DNA from: DATKPE01 sp035524335 | GTDB taxonomy: Bacteria > Bacteroidota > Ignavibacteria > UBA10030 > SZUA-254 | DNA length: 64,000 nucleotides | Reading direction: 5' to 3' | Assembly (NCBI GenBank): GCA_035524335.1 | Contig: DATKPE010000004.1 | Span: forward strand, 1 to 64,000 | Part shown: in pieces, positions 1 through 7,607 of the stretch | Position numbering within the stretch: the first letter of the stretch is position 1 | How the letters are laid out: each line of letters opens with the position of its first letter | Made by a program: the position numbers and the translations under genes | Notes under the pieces: model-generated | What the model was told of the DNA's origin: nothing | Seen by the model: the letters and a program-made list of their open reading frames with translations, nothing else | Databases searched by the model: none

Positions 1-363
1 GCCCCAGGCTCCGAGCCATCCGGCAAGACGTTCGGGGTCCGTGAGAGCCACACTGCCGACGACGACCCGATCGACACCGATATCCAGGAGACGGGCGATC
101 TCGTCCTCCGTCCGGATTCCGCCGCCTGCTTCAAGTTTTCCCGGGCCCGCCGCCGCTACGGCTCGTATCGCATCCCAGTTGACCACATTTCCGTTTTTTG
201 CCCCTTCCAGATCGACGACATGGAGATATTCCGCCCCTTCCGAGAAAAAACGAACGGCAACCTGAGCCGGATCGAGATCATAGTCGGTCCGTGCGGAAAA
301 GAGTCCTCCGGTAAGGCGGACGCAGGTACCCTGAAAGATGTCTATGGCCGGAATGATCTGCAT
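1..363 (-). CDS. hisA: HisA, ProFAR isomerase (partial, 3' end beyond window)
   Basis: Isomerises the 5-ProFAR ribotide to PRFAR in step four of histidine synthesis. The first 121 codons are present, in frame to base 1. The product opens MQIIPAIDIFQG, with the catalytic-region Asp of AIDI, then GGxFSARTDYD, HVVDLEGAKNG and EAGGGIRTEDE, and reaches VVVGSVAL, all typical of the first half of the HisA barrel. The ATG at 363 lies inside the end of hisH (22 nt overlap), so the two are read as one operon. The rest of the gene, and probably hisF and hisIE, lie off the left edge. Confidence 0.95.
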   Translation of the reverse strand, partial: MQIIPAIDIFQGTCVRLTGGLFSARTDYDLDPAQVAVRFFSEGAEYLHVVDLEGAKNGNVVNWDAIRAVAAAGPGKLEAGGGIRTEDEIARLLDIGVDRVVVGSVALTDPERLAGWLGAWG

Positions 364-944
364 AATTTTCCAAAATTTCCGAGCAGGGCCAGCCCCGGCC
401 TCCCCGATTTTTCCGGATGAAACTGGACGCCGTAAAAATTCCCGTGACAGACAGACGCGGCGAAGGTTATGCCGCTTTCGGTCACGGAGGTCGTCGCAGG
501 GCAGGGCCGCGCGATGAAGGAGTGCGCAAAATAAAAATGGGTGCGATCACCGATTCCCTCCCACAGCCCGTCCGGCACCAGGATTCCGACTTCGTTCCAT
601 CCCATGTGCGGAATTTTAGCCGTTCCCTCCGGAATGGCCGTCACGGTCCCGGGAATCACCCCAAGACACTCCACCATTCCCTCCTCCGAATGATCGAACA
701 GGAGCTGCATGCCGAGACAAATGCCCAGCACCGGAACCCGCGTTTCCTTCAGATGGTTTACAAGCCCTCTTCGCCTCAGAGCATCCATCGCTCCCGGTGC
801 CGCACCGACCCCCGGCAGAATGATTCCCGAACAGCCGGAGAGCAGACCGGCGGAAGAACTGACGGCGTATTCGATGCCGAGCGCGGTCAGGGCATTCGCC
901 ACCGACCGGATATTTCCCGCTTCGTAGTCGACGACCCCGATCAC
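342..944 (-). CDS. hisH: HisH, glutamine amidotransferase subunit of IGP synthase
   Basis: Class I glutaminase that feeds ammonia to HisF. At 200 aa it has the family's usual length. The nucleophile is Cys76 in GICLGMQLLF, and the His176/Glu178 pair sits in GVQFHPEKSG; the HFYFAHSF segment is also typical. The start is GTG, and its GTGA overlaps the hisB stop by 4 nt, which argues for coupled translation. All catalytic residues are visible, so the gene looks intact. Confidence 0.97.
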   Translation of the reverse strand: MIGVVDYEAGNIRSVANALTALGIEYAVSSSAGLLSGCSGIILPGVGAAPGAMDALRRRGLVNHLKETRVPVLGICLGMQLLFDHSEEGMVECLGVIPGTVTAIPEGTAKIPHMGWNEVGILVPDGLWEGIGDRTHFYFAHSFIARPCPATTSVTESGITFAASVCHGNFYGVQFHPEKSGRPGLALLGNFGKLCRSFRP

Positions 945-2032
945 AGCGTTCCCTTCGTTGAGGGAACGGCGGTTTTTCTCCGCGGGTCGATGGCGATTGC
1001 CTGCCGCAGAGCCCGCGCCGTCGTTTTGAAGATCGCCTCGATCTTATGGTGATCGTTCCGACCGGAACACCGGATATGGATTGTCGCCCGCAGACCGTCG
1101 GCGAATGCCTTGAAAAAATCCTCCACGAGTTCCGTCGGCAGATCGCCCACCCGCTCGCGCCGGAACGAAACCGGAAATGAGAGGTAGCTTCTCCCGCTCA
1201 GGTCGATCGAGACCTCGGCAAGCGCCTCGTCGAGGGGAGCGGCATATCCGAACCGGTTCAGGCCGCGCTTCGTACCGAGAACGAGCCGGAGCGCATTGCC
1301 GAGCGCGATCCCCGTGTCCTCGACGGTATGGTGTTCATCCACCTCCAGATCCCCCCTCACCGACATGACCACATCCATGCCGGAGTGCCTGACGAGCTGA
1401 GCGAGCATGTGATCAAAAAAACCGATCCCGGTCTTTCCCCTGAGAACCCCATCCCCGTCGGGCATCAGGCGAACGTCAATCGATGTTTCCGCGGTCGTCC
1501 GCGAGAACCGGGCTTCTCTCGCGGAGCGGGCGATGTAGCTGCACGCTTCGGCAAGATGCGGCGTTGCCAATTCGGCCGAACTGCGCCCACGCGTCAGCCG
1601 TACGGAACGCACCCCCAGATTTGAAGCGAACTGCACGTCGGTTTCCCGATCCCCCAGGACAAACGAATGCGCGCGATCGATCGGCGAGTGTGCAAGATAC
1701 GAACGGAGAAGGCCCGTCAGCGGTTTCCTGCAGGAACAGCGGTCGGATTCGCGATGCGGACAGATGAATATCTTTTCAAACCGGATCCCCTCACCCTCCA
1801 GCAAACCGAGTATTTTCCGCTGAACAGTCTGGAAAACCTTCCGGGGATACCGCGGGGAACCGAGACCGTCCTGATTGCTGACCATAATGAGTGAATATCC
1901 GGCCTCGCGGAGAAGCCGGAGGCCGCCGATCACGCCGGGAATGAAAGATAGTTTCGCCAGACTGTCGATCTGCCTGTCCGGCGGCTCTTCGATGATCGTT
2001 CCGTCGCGGTCGATGAAGACAATGCGTTTCAT
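941..2032 (-). CDS. hisB: HisB, bifunctional histidinol-phosphatase / imidazoleglycerol-phosphate dehydratase
   Basis: Catalyses steps six and eight of histidine synthesis. Residues 1 to about 165 are a HAD phosphatase: DRDGT with nucleophile Asp8 and Asp10, NQDGLG, and a zinc-binding cluster CPHRESDRCSCRKP. From about residue 168 the IGPD domain follows, with GIGFFDHML, DEHHTVEDTGIALG, a repeat-two Glu/His region and HHKIEAIFK. The two-domain 363-aa form is known from enterobacteria and Bacteroidota and is taxonomically informative. The ATG overlaps the hisC stop (ATGA). Confidence 0.97.
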   Translation of the reverse strand: MKRIVFIDRDGTIIEEPPDRQIDSLAKLSFIPGVIGGLRLLREAGYSLIMVSNQDGLGSPRYPRKVFQTVQRKILGLLEGEGIRFEKIFICPHRESDRCSCRKPLTGLLRSYLAHSPIDRAHSFVLGDRETDVQFASNLGVRSVRLTRGRSSAELATPHLAEACSYIARSAREARFSRTTAETSIDVRLMPDGDGVLRGKTGIGFFDHMLAQLVRHSGMDVVMSVRGDLEVDEHHTVEDTGIALGNALRLVLGTKRGLNRFGYAAPLDEALAEVSIDLSGRSYLSFPVSFRRERVGDLPTELVEDFFKAFADGLRATIHIRCSGRNDHHKIEAIFKTTARALRQAIAIDPRRKTAVPSTKGTL

Positions 2033-3075
2033 GAAAGTTGCCCGATGAGTTCAACGATCCTTTGATTCTCTCCGGCCGTGCCGACCGTGATCCGGAGAGA
2101 CGAGCGCAGACGCGGTTCACTTCTCCGGCGGACGATCACCCCGTGATCCGCAAGGAAGCGGTATGCTTTGCCGGCGTCTTTCATTTCAACAAGAAGAAAA
2201 TTCGCATCCGAAGGAAAGATCCTCACGACCGCGGGAAGCGCCGCCAGCCTGGCCGTCAGACCGATACGCTCCCGGCGGATGGACTCCGCCGCCGCCGCGG
2301 GGAAACCGGCGTCGGCAAGCGCCTCGATCGCGAGCGCAGCCGTGACACTGCTGATGTTGTAGGGCGCCTTGATCTTCTGGAGATATTCCACCAGGACCGG
2401 ATCCGCGATGCAGTATCCGAGCCGGATTCCCGCGAGTCCGTACGACTTCGACATCGTCCGGAGGACGGCGAGGTTTCTCCGCGTCAATGTCTCCGGAACG
2501 AGACTCGATCCCGGATCCCCGAAATCGACGTAGGCCTCATCCACCACCACCAGACCGCGCCAGGTATCGCACAGGGCGAGTATATCCTCCCGCCGGAGCA
2601 GATTACCGGTCGGATTGTTGGGCGAGCAGATGAACATGATCTTCACACCCTCTCCGGCCGCCGCGCGGATGCGCGGGAGATCAAGCTGAAAATCGCCGTC
2701 CAGCCCGCAGACCACCGTCCCAACGGCATTCACCTCCGCGGCGACCTGGTAGACACCGTACGTCGGCTCGTTGACCAGGATCCGGTCCCTCCCGGGCTCA
2801 CAGATCAGACGGATAAGGAGATCGATGATTTCATCCGAACCCGCACCTGCGAATATTCTTGCGGCGGGCATCGAGAGACGTTCTCCGAACGCCGTCCGCA
2901 CTCCCGTCTGCACCGGATCCGGATACCGGTGAAGCTGGAGATTGCGGAACGCAACGGGGCTACCGGCGGCCAGTTCGTTCGCATCAAGGAATATTTCCGC
3001 CGAACGCACTTCGCTCCGCGCCGAACGGTACGGCTGAAAGTCATGGAAATGGGACCGGACGAGCTTTTCGATCAT
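2029..3075 (-). CDS. hisC: HisC, histidinol-phosphate aminotransferase
   Basis: PLP-dependent transamination of imidazole acetol phosphate to histidinol phosphate. The product is 348 aa with SPNNPTG (Asn154), VVVDEAYVDF (Asp179 and Tyr182 contact PLP) and the Schiff-base Lys210 in TMSKSYGLAGIRLGY. An open frame continues upstream to 3444, but that part is antisense-like sequence inside hisD. The ATG at 3075 is preferred because it overlaps the hisD stop in ATGA, as at neighbouring junctions, and because homology begins there. Confidence 0.96.
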   Translation of the reverse strand: MIEKLVRSHFHDFQPYRSARSEVRSAEIFLDANELAAGSPVAFRNLQLHRYPDPVQTGVRTAFGERLSMPAARIFAGAGSDEIIDLLIRLICEPGRDRILVNEPTYGVYQVAAEVNAVGTVVCGLDGDFQLDLPRIRAAAGEGVKIMFICSPNNPTGNLLRREDILALCDTWRGLVVVDEAYVDFGDPGSSLVPETLTRRNLAVLRTMSKSYGLAGIRLGYCIADPVLVEYLQKIKAPYNISSVTAALAIEALADAGFPAAAAESIRRERIGLTARLAALPAVVRIFPSDANFLLVEMKDAGKAYRFLADHGVIVRRRSEPRLRSSLRITVGTAGENQRIVELIGQLS

Positions 3076-4367
3076 GGCGATCTCCGTGCCGCGGCCGCGG
3101 CGGCATGAGCTTCCAGGTTCTCCGCACGCGCAAGGATTTCCACGTCGGGGATCAGTTGTTCGGCCCCCCCTGCATCGATGGACTGGAATGAAACGGGCTT
3201 CATGAAGCTCTCCACTGTAACGCCGCCCGCCGCCCGCGCGGCGCCGTTTGTCGGCAATGTATGATTCGTTCCCGAGGCGTAATCGCCGAAGACAACAGAT
3301 GCGTGATATCCGAGAAAAACGGATCCCGCATTCCGCACATCCCGTGCAAGCCGTTCCGGTTCCTCCACTGCGAGCTGGAGATGCTCGGGGGCGTACTCGT
3401 TGGCATACCGGACAGCATCTTCGAGAGAATCCACACGGACGCAAAAACTCGCGGCCAGGGCGTCACGGAGCAGGGAGTTTCTCGGCAAAGCCGATGCGCG
3501 CTTCTCGCACGCGTCGATCACCCTCCGCATGAACGCACCGGAGGGTGACACCAGGACCACCTGTGAACCCGGTCCATGTTCCGCCTGGGAGAGCAGATCG
3601 GCGGCTATCCATTCCGCCGGGGCCGACTCATCCGCAATGACGAGGAGCTCACTGGGTCCGGCCGTCCCGTCGATGGCGGCAGAATACGGGGGAAGTGTCG
3701 CGAGCATTTTTGCGGCAACGACGAACCGGTTCCCGGGACCGAAAATCTTGTCCACGCGCGGCACGCTCCCGGTGCCGACCGCCATGGCGGCGATCGCATG
3801 GGCCCCGCCGAGACGATAGAGAGCCGAAATACCGCAGAACGCCGAAGCGGCGATAATTGCGGGAGAGATGCTTCCCCCTTCGGAGGGGGGAGAGCAGAGG
3901 ATGATATCGTCGCATCCGGCAAGGACCGCAGGGATGCCGAGCATCAGCACGGTCGACACGAGCGGCGCGGTTCCGCCGGGCACATAGAGCCCCACCCGTC
4001 TGATCGGCCGCCATTCGCGCCTGCAGACAACCCCCAGGTCGGTACGCACGCTGTAGGGCGCCGGAACCTGCCGGGCGTGAAAGGTTCTGATTCTCTCGCC
4101 GGCATGCCGGATTGCGGTGAGGAGCGGTTCGGGAACCGACCGGAGAGCGCCTTCGATTTCACCGGGTTCGAGGCGAAATGGTCCGCGCGTCTCGCCGTCG
4201 TACCGGCAGGCGAGGGAGCGGAGGCCTTCGTCTCCCTCCCGCGCGACGGTCTCGAGGGCTGTTGCGGCGACGACAGCGGCTTCTTCATCCCGCAGGGCAG
4301 GACGCTGTGTGATGAGGAGGCGTTCGGCCTCGTCCCGGGCGGGATATCTGCGGAGGGGAATGGTCAC
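3072..4367 (-). CDS. hisD: HisD, histidinol dehydrogenase
   Basis: Zinc- and NAD-dependent oxidation of histidinol to histidine. The 431-aa product carries VGLYVPGG, the VDKIFGPGN block, IDGTAGPSELLV, the QAEHGPGSQV histidine region and the EYAPEHLQL catalytic Glu-His pair, followed by GSVFLG and DYASGTNHTLPT. The frame is open to 4760, but the GTG at 4367 overlaps the hisG stop by 4 nt (GTGA) and gives the standard length, so it is taken as the start. Confidence 0.96.
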   Translation of the reverse strand: MTIPLRRYPARDEAERLLITQRPALRDEEAAVVAATALETVAREGDEGLRSLACRYDGETRGPFRLEPGEIEGALRSVPEPLLTAIRHAGERIRTFHARQVPAPYSVRTDLGVVCRREWRPIRRVGLYVPGGTAPLVSTVLMLGIPAVLAGCDDIILCSPPSEGGSISPAIIAASAFCGISALYRLGGAHAIAAMAVGTGSVPRVDKIFGPGNRFVVAAKMLATLPPYSAAIDGTAGPSELLVIADESAPAEWIAADLLSQAEHGPGSQVVLVSPSGAFMRRVIDACEKRASALPRNSLLRDALAASFCVRVDSLEDAVRYANEYAPEHLQLAVEEPERLARDVRNAGSVFLGYHASVVFGDYASGTNHTLPTNGAARAAGGVTVESFMKPVSFQSIDAGGAEQLIPDVEILARAENLEAHAAAAAARRSP

Positions 4368-5236
4368 GGAATGAGCTTTTCGATCGGCAGAATGACGATA
4401 TCGCTTGCGCCTGTTCTGTTCAGTTGTTCGAGGACGTCCCAGAGGACATCTTCCCCGACGACGGAATGCACGGCGACCAGGCTGGGATCTGCGAGCGGCA
4501 TGATGGTGGGGCTCTTCATGCCAGGGATGAGTGTGCGGATTTTCTCGACCGCAGCGGCCGGAGCGTTCATCATCACATATTTCCTTCCGCGGGCATTGAG
4601 GCAGCTGCGGAGCCGGCGGACGAGCCGGTCGGTGAGCGCGCTCTTCTCGCCGGCGGCAGGGCGGTCGGGAGCGATGAGGATGACTTCGGAGGACATGACC
4701 GTATGGATGACGTCGAGGCCATTGACACGGGCGGTGCTTCCGGTGGAGACGATGTCGCATGTTGCGTCGGCGACGTCGAGGGCGGGGGTAATTTCGACGG
4801 AGCCGCTGATCTCAATGATTTCGGCGGAGAGGTTCCGGCTGTCGAGGTACCTTTGGACGATGCCCGGATAGGATGTGGCGATTCGTTTTCCGGCGAGTTG
4901 TTCGAGGGTCCGGACGGAACCGTTCCTGGGGGCGCAGAAGACGAGCGTGCACTTGCCGAACCCGAGACGTTCGACGATGGTGACGGCGGCATTGCGTTCG
5001 GCGGCGATGTTTTCGCCGACGATGCCGAGGTCGCTGACGCCGTCCTGGACATATTCGGGGATATCGTCATCCCGGACGGAAAGGAGATCGAGGGGAAAAT
5101 TCCTGCAGGGGGTGAAGAGGGATCGGGAGCGGAACTCGAAGTCGAGCCCCATGGCTCTCAGGAGGAGGTGTGTTTCCTCGGTAATCCGTCCGTCCTTCTG
5201 GACGGCGAGGCGGAGGCGGTTGCTGGGTGCGGGCAT
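4364..5236 (-). CDS. hisG: HisG, ATP phosphoribosyltransferase (long form)
   Basis: Committing step of histidine synthesis. At 290 aa it is the long, HisZ-independent form, with a C-terminal regulatory domain of about 75 residues that normally binds histidine. Visible blocks are LRLAVQKDGRI, DIPEYVQDGVSDLGIVG, the ATSYPGIVQRYL stretch and the phosphate-binding EIIEISGSVEI segment; the ending SDIVILPIEKLIP is typical of the C-terminal domain. The ATG directly follows a palindrome at 5237-5254. No good Shine-Dalgarno is visible beyond a weak AAAG inside that palindrome. Confidence 0.97.
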   Translation of the reverse strand: MPAPSNRLRLAVQKDGRITEETHLLLRAMGLDFEFRSRSLFTPCRNFPLDLLSVRDDDIPEYVQDGVSDLGIVGENIAAERNAAVTIVERLGFGKCTLVFCAPRNGSVRTLEQLAGKRIATSYPGIVQRYLDSRNLSAEIIEISGSVEITPALDVADATCDIVSTGSTARVNGLDVIHTVMSSEVILIAPDRPAAGEKSALTDRLVRRLRSCLNARGRKYVMMNAPAAAVEKIRTLIPGMKSPTIMPLADPSLVAVHSVVGEDVLWDVLEQLNRTGASDIVILPIEKLIP

Positions 5237-5254
5237 GCTTTAGTTTAATAAAGT
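5237..5254 (-). promoter_or_regulatory. Putative operator abutting hisG start codon
   Basis: Read on the minus strand this is ACTTTA-TTAAAC-TAAAGC, directly followed by the hisG ATG. It matches the 5571-5592 site in both arms, in the 6-nt spacer and in placement. The site would cover the ribosome-binding region of hisG. A role as operator for the neighbouring YerC/TrpR-type regulator is inferred. Confidence 0.6.
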
Positions 5255-5278
5255 GTTTGCGTAAAAAAAATAATCCGG

Positions 5279-5572
5279 TTACCGTTTTCCCCCGCCGGTC
5301 CGCCGGAGTGCGAGCCGGTAACCTCCCGTCCCCCGTTTGACCCACCGGGCAACCCGGGCAACGGTGGTGGAACTGAGGCCTGTCTGTTCGATGATTTCGG
5401 TATACGGGATGCCTGCGTCGAGCATGCGCGCCGCTTTCCAGCGCTCCGCGAGCTCCTCGATCTCGGTCTCGGTCAGCAGATCGCGGAAAAACATCCTCGC
5501 CTCCTCCGCCGTACGCATCTCCAGCACCGCGAGGTAGAGTGAACGGATATCCTTTTGGGTAATGTTGCGCAT
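5279..5572 (-). CDS. yerC: YerC/TrpR-type regulator, likely of the his operon
   Basis: A 97-aa TrpR-superfamily DNA-binding protein. It is helical throughout, with FFRDLLTETEIEELAERWKAARML followed by a helix-turn-helix around GIPYTEIIEQTGLSSTTVARVARW, the signature region of the YerC/YecD family. It sits 42 nt upstream of hisG, in the same direction. Its own promoter and hisG share an unusual palindrome placed against the start codon. Local control of histidine synthesis with autoregulation is the natural reading; the effector (histidine is the obvious guess) cannot be seen. The basic tail after residue 80 is probably disordered. Confidence 0.88.
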   Translation of the reverse strand: MRNITQKDIRSLYLAVLEMRTAEEARMFFRDLLTETEIEELAERWKAARMLDAGIPYTEIIEQTGLSSTTVARVARWVKRGTGGYRLALRRTGGGKR

Positions 5573-5592
5573 ACTTTATCTGACTAAAGTAT
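5571..5592 (-). promoter_or_regulatory. Putative autoregulatory operator at the yerC start
   Basis: A perfect inverted repeat with 8-nt arms ATACTTTA and TAAAGTAT around a 6-nt spacer. It overlaps the -10 hexamer and runs into the yerC start codon. Binding here would block both polymerase and ribosome. It shares ACTTTA-N6-TAAAG with the site in front of hisG. Confidence 0.65.
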
Positions 5593-5616
5593 ACACAAAC
5601 GCCCGGTCAATGTCAA
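5588..5616 (-). promoter_or_regulatory. Promoter of yerC-his operon
   Basis: Minus-strand TTGACA (5616-5611), 17-nt spacer, TATACT (5593-5588). The predicted start is near 5581, giving a leader of only about 9 nt before the yerC ATG. No separate promoter was found in front of hisG, so this one probably serves the whole operon. Confidence 0.75.
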
Positions 5617-5638
5617 GACCTTCCGCAGAAAAAACAGA

Positions 5639-5666
5639 AAAGGCGCCCCCTCGCGGAGGCGCCTTT
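5639..5666 (-). terminator. Rho-independent terminator after the aminotransferase
   Basis: Stem AAAGGCGCC / GGCGCCTTT with a 10-nt loop; on the minus strand it is followed by a T-rich tract (TTTCTGTTTTTT). It lies 28 nt past the aminotransferase stop at 5695 and insulates the his promoter from read-through. Confidence 0.8.
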
Positions 5667-5694
5667 GTCCGTCCCAAACCCGCTCTGCGTCAGA

Positions 5695-6876
5695 TCAGAC
5701 CGTTACTGGCTGTTTTTTCAGGACTTTGGCGATCCGGTCGAGAGCCTTTTCGATATTCTCCACCGAATTCGCATAGGAAAACCGCAGATATCCCTCCCCG
5801 TATTTCCCGAATGCCGTACCCGAAAGACATGCCACCCCAGCGTCGTTCAGCATCCCCTCGGCAAGCTCCTTCGACTGCCGGCCCGTCCCGGTGATGTTCG
5901 GAAACACATAAAATGCCCCCAACGGTTTATGACACCTGATCCCCGGGATCGCATTCAGGCCCGCGACGATCACGTCCCGCCGGTGCTTGAACTCCGCCAC
6001 CATCTTGTCGACATCCCCCTGCGGTCCCTGCAGGGCCTCAATGCAGGCGATCTGCGAGAAACTCGACGTGCAGGAGGTGGCATTGATCTGGAGCTGTGTG
6101 ACAAGTTTCGCCAGCTGTTCCGGCATGACCCCGTACCCGAGCCGCCATCCGGTCATCGCATAGGTCTTCGAGAAACCGTCAAGAATGATCGTCCGCTCCT
6201 GCATTCCCGGCAGTGCCGCAATACTGTGATGCCTGAACCCGTCGTAGACAATCCGGCTGTAAATTTCATCCGACAGCACAATAAGATCGTGCTTCCGTGC
6301 GAGATCCGCGATCTGACGGAGGTCGTTTTCACTCAATACTCCTCCGGTCGGATTCTGCGGACTGTTCAGAATCAGCATTCTGGTCTTCGGGGTGATCAGC
6401 TTCTTCAGATCTTCAATATCGAAACTGAATCCCTTTTCCTCCTTCAGTGCAAGCGGGACCGCCTTCGCGCCGATGAATTCGATCACCGACTCGTAAATCG
6501 GAAATCCCGGATTCGGATAAATTACTTCGTCCCCTTCATCGACGCAGGCGGTGATGGCGAAATACATGATCGGCTTGCCGCCCGGCGTGATGACGACGTT
6601 ATCGGGAGATACCTCGATACCGCGCGTGGCGGAAACGTATTTGGCTACCGCCGCCCGGGCCTGCGGCAGACCCGACGCCGGACCATAATGGGTAAACCCG
6701 TCATCCAGGGCTTTTTTGGCGGCATTCCGGATGTTCACCGGCGTGTCGAAATCCGGCTCTCCGATCTCGAGATGAACAATTGTCTTCCCTTTTGCTTCCA
6801 GCGCGCGCGCTTTCGCAAGCACTTCAAATGCGGTTTCAGTACCGAGTCTTTTCATGCGTTGTGCTACGTGAATCAT
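5695..6876 (-). CDS. PLP-dependent class I aminotransferase (AspC/AAT-like)
   Basis: A 393-aa fold-type I aminotransferase of the thermophilic AspAT / aromatic AT subgroup. Motifs: YGPASGLPQAR, ITPGGKPIM, NSPQNPTGG (Asn175), LSDEIYSRIVYDG and the PLP lysine Lys237 in GFSKTYAMTGWRLGY. The substrate cannot be fixed from sequence; aspartate, aromatic amino acids or alanine are all possible. It is a single-gene unit with its own promoter and terminator, next to but separate from the his operon. Confidence 0.9.
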   Translation of the reverse strand: MIHVAQRMKRLGTETAFEVLAKARALEAKGKTIVHLEIGEPDFDTPVNIRNAAKKALDDGFTHYGPASGLPQARAAVAKYVSATRGIEVSPDNVVITPGGKPIMYFAITACVDEGDEVIYPNPGFPIYESVIEFIGAKAVPLALKEEKGFSFDIEDLKKLITPKTRMLILNSPQNPTGGVLSENDLRQIADLARKHDLIVLSDEIYSRIVYDGFRHHSIAALPGMQERTIILDGFSKTYAMTGWRLGYGVMPEQLAKLVTQLQINATSCTSSFSQIACIEALQGPQGDVDKMVAEFKHRRDVIVAGLNAIPGIRCHKPLGAFYVFPNITGTGRQSKELAEGMLNDAGVACLSGTAFGKYGEGYLRFSYANSVENIEKALDRIAKVLKKQPVTV

Positions 6877-6916
6877 ACGAACTCCGGGAATCGTGGAATA
6901 ATAAGTCTATTTGACA

Positions 6917-6945
6917 AATATACGAAGAAGGTCCATGATTCTCAA
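6917..6945 (-). promoter_or_regulatory. Promoter of the aminotransferase gene
   Basis: TTGAGA, 17-nt spacer, TATATT followed by TG, so the -10 reads TAtaTTTG, exactly the Bacteroidota -7 consensus TAnnTTTG. Predicted leader is about 34 nt. Confidence 0.65.
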
Positions 6946-7037
6946 TACGAAAACAGTGCGGTTCCGTCCGAAAACCGTCAACTTCTTGAAAATCAGGGGG
7001 TTTCTTAAAGAGTTTTGCGTGAAGCTTATCCGGAGGC

Positions 7038-7598
7038 TTACTTCTGCCGTACGCGGGGAACCGAACCGGCACGAAATTGCGCTTCGAGGTCCGACCTCAG
7101 AAGTCCCTCTCTCACCCTCCCGACGTAGTGTTTCAGGAAAGTCCCGTCGGCCCCGAACAGGTAATGATCCGGCAGTCCGTACATGCCGTACGTCTTCAGG
7201 ATATCATCGTCGATCCCGAGCGGCCATTTTATCGCATGCTTCTGCTGGAACATGCGGACATCCGTCTCGGTCGTCCTCACCGCGACTCCGAGGATTTCGA
7301 ATCCTGATGCGCGGAATCTGGCATACACCCTCACCAGCGCGTCCGCTTCCCGCTCGCACGGTTCGCATCCCGGCGACCAGATCGTGACCAGAACGGTCGT
7401 TCCGGCAAAACCGCCGAGCTCGAGTTTCCCCCCGTCGATCGACCGCATGCTGAATGCATACTTTCCGTAATCGGCAGGGGGACGACGGACTTCCGGCTTC
7501 GTGGATTTCCGTCCCTCCTCCTGTGCCTGCGGGTTATGCGCCCCCCCCATCGTCAGCAGGACGGCGGCGAGCCAGATCAATATCGGTGAAAGACGCAT
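7038..7598 (-). CDS. TlpA/ResA-like periplasmic thioredoxin-fold protein
   Basis: The 186-aa product has an N-terminal hydrophobic export signal (about residues 4-22) and then an AhpC-TSA/redoxin fold. The redox pair is Cys78-Glu-Pro-Cys81 in TIWSPGCEPCERE, and the cis-proline strand is GLPDHYLFGADG. Such proteins reduce disulphides in the periplasm, often for cytochrome c maturation or surface proteins; the partner is unknown. A GTG lies one codon upstream, but the ATG is taken. It follows the phosphohexomutase stop by 9 nt, so it is probably cotranscribed with it. Confidence 0.82.
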   Translation of the reverse strand: MRLSPILIWLAAVLLTMGGAHNPQAQEEGRKSTKPEVRRPPADYGKYAFSMRSIDGGKLELGGFAGTTVLVTIWSPGCEPCEREADALVRVYARFRASGFEILGVAVRTTETDVRMFQQKHAIKWPLGIDDDILKTYGMYGLPDHYLFGADGTFLKHYVGRVREGLLRSDLEAQFRAGSVPRVRQK

Positions 7599-7607
7599 CA
7601 CCGGCGG

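Noticed and set aside
5255..5281. A separate hisG promoter or a terminator between yerC and hisG
   Set aside because: There is a T8 run, but no stable stem before it and no TTG 20 nt before a TAnnTT; read-through from the yerC promoter is simpler.
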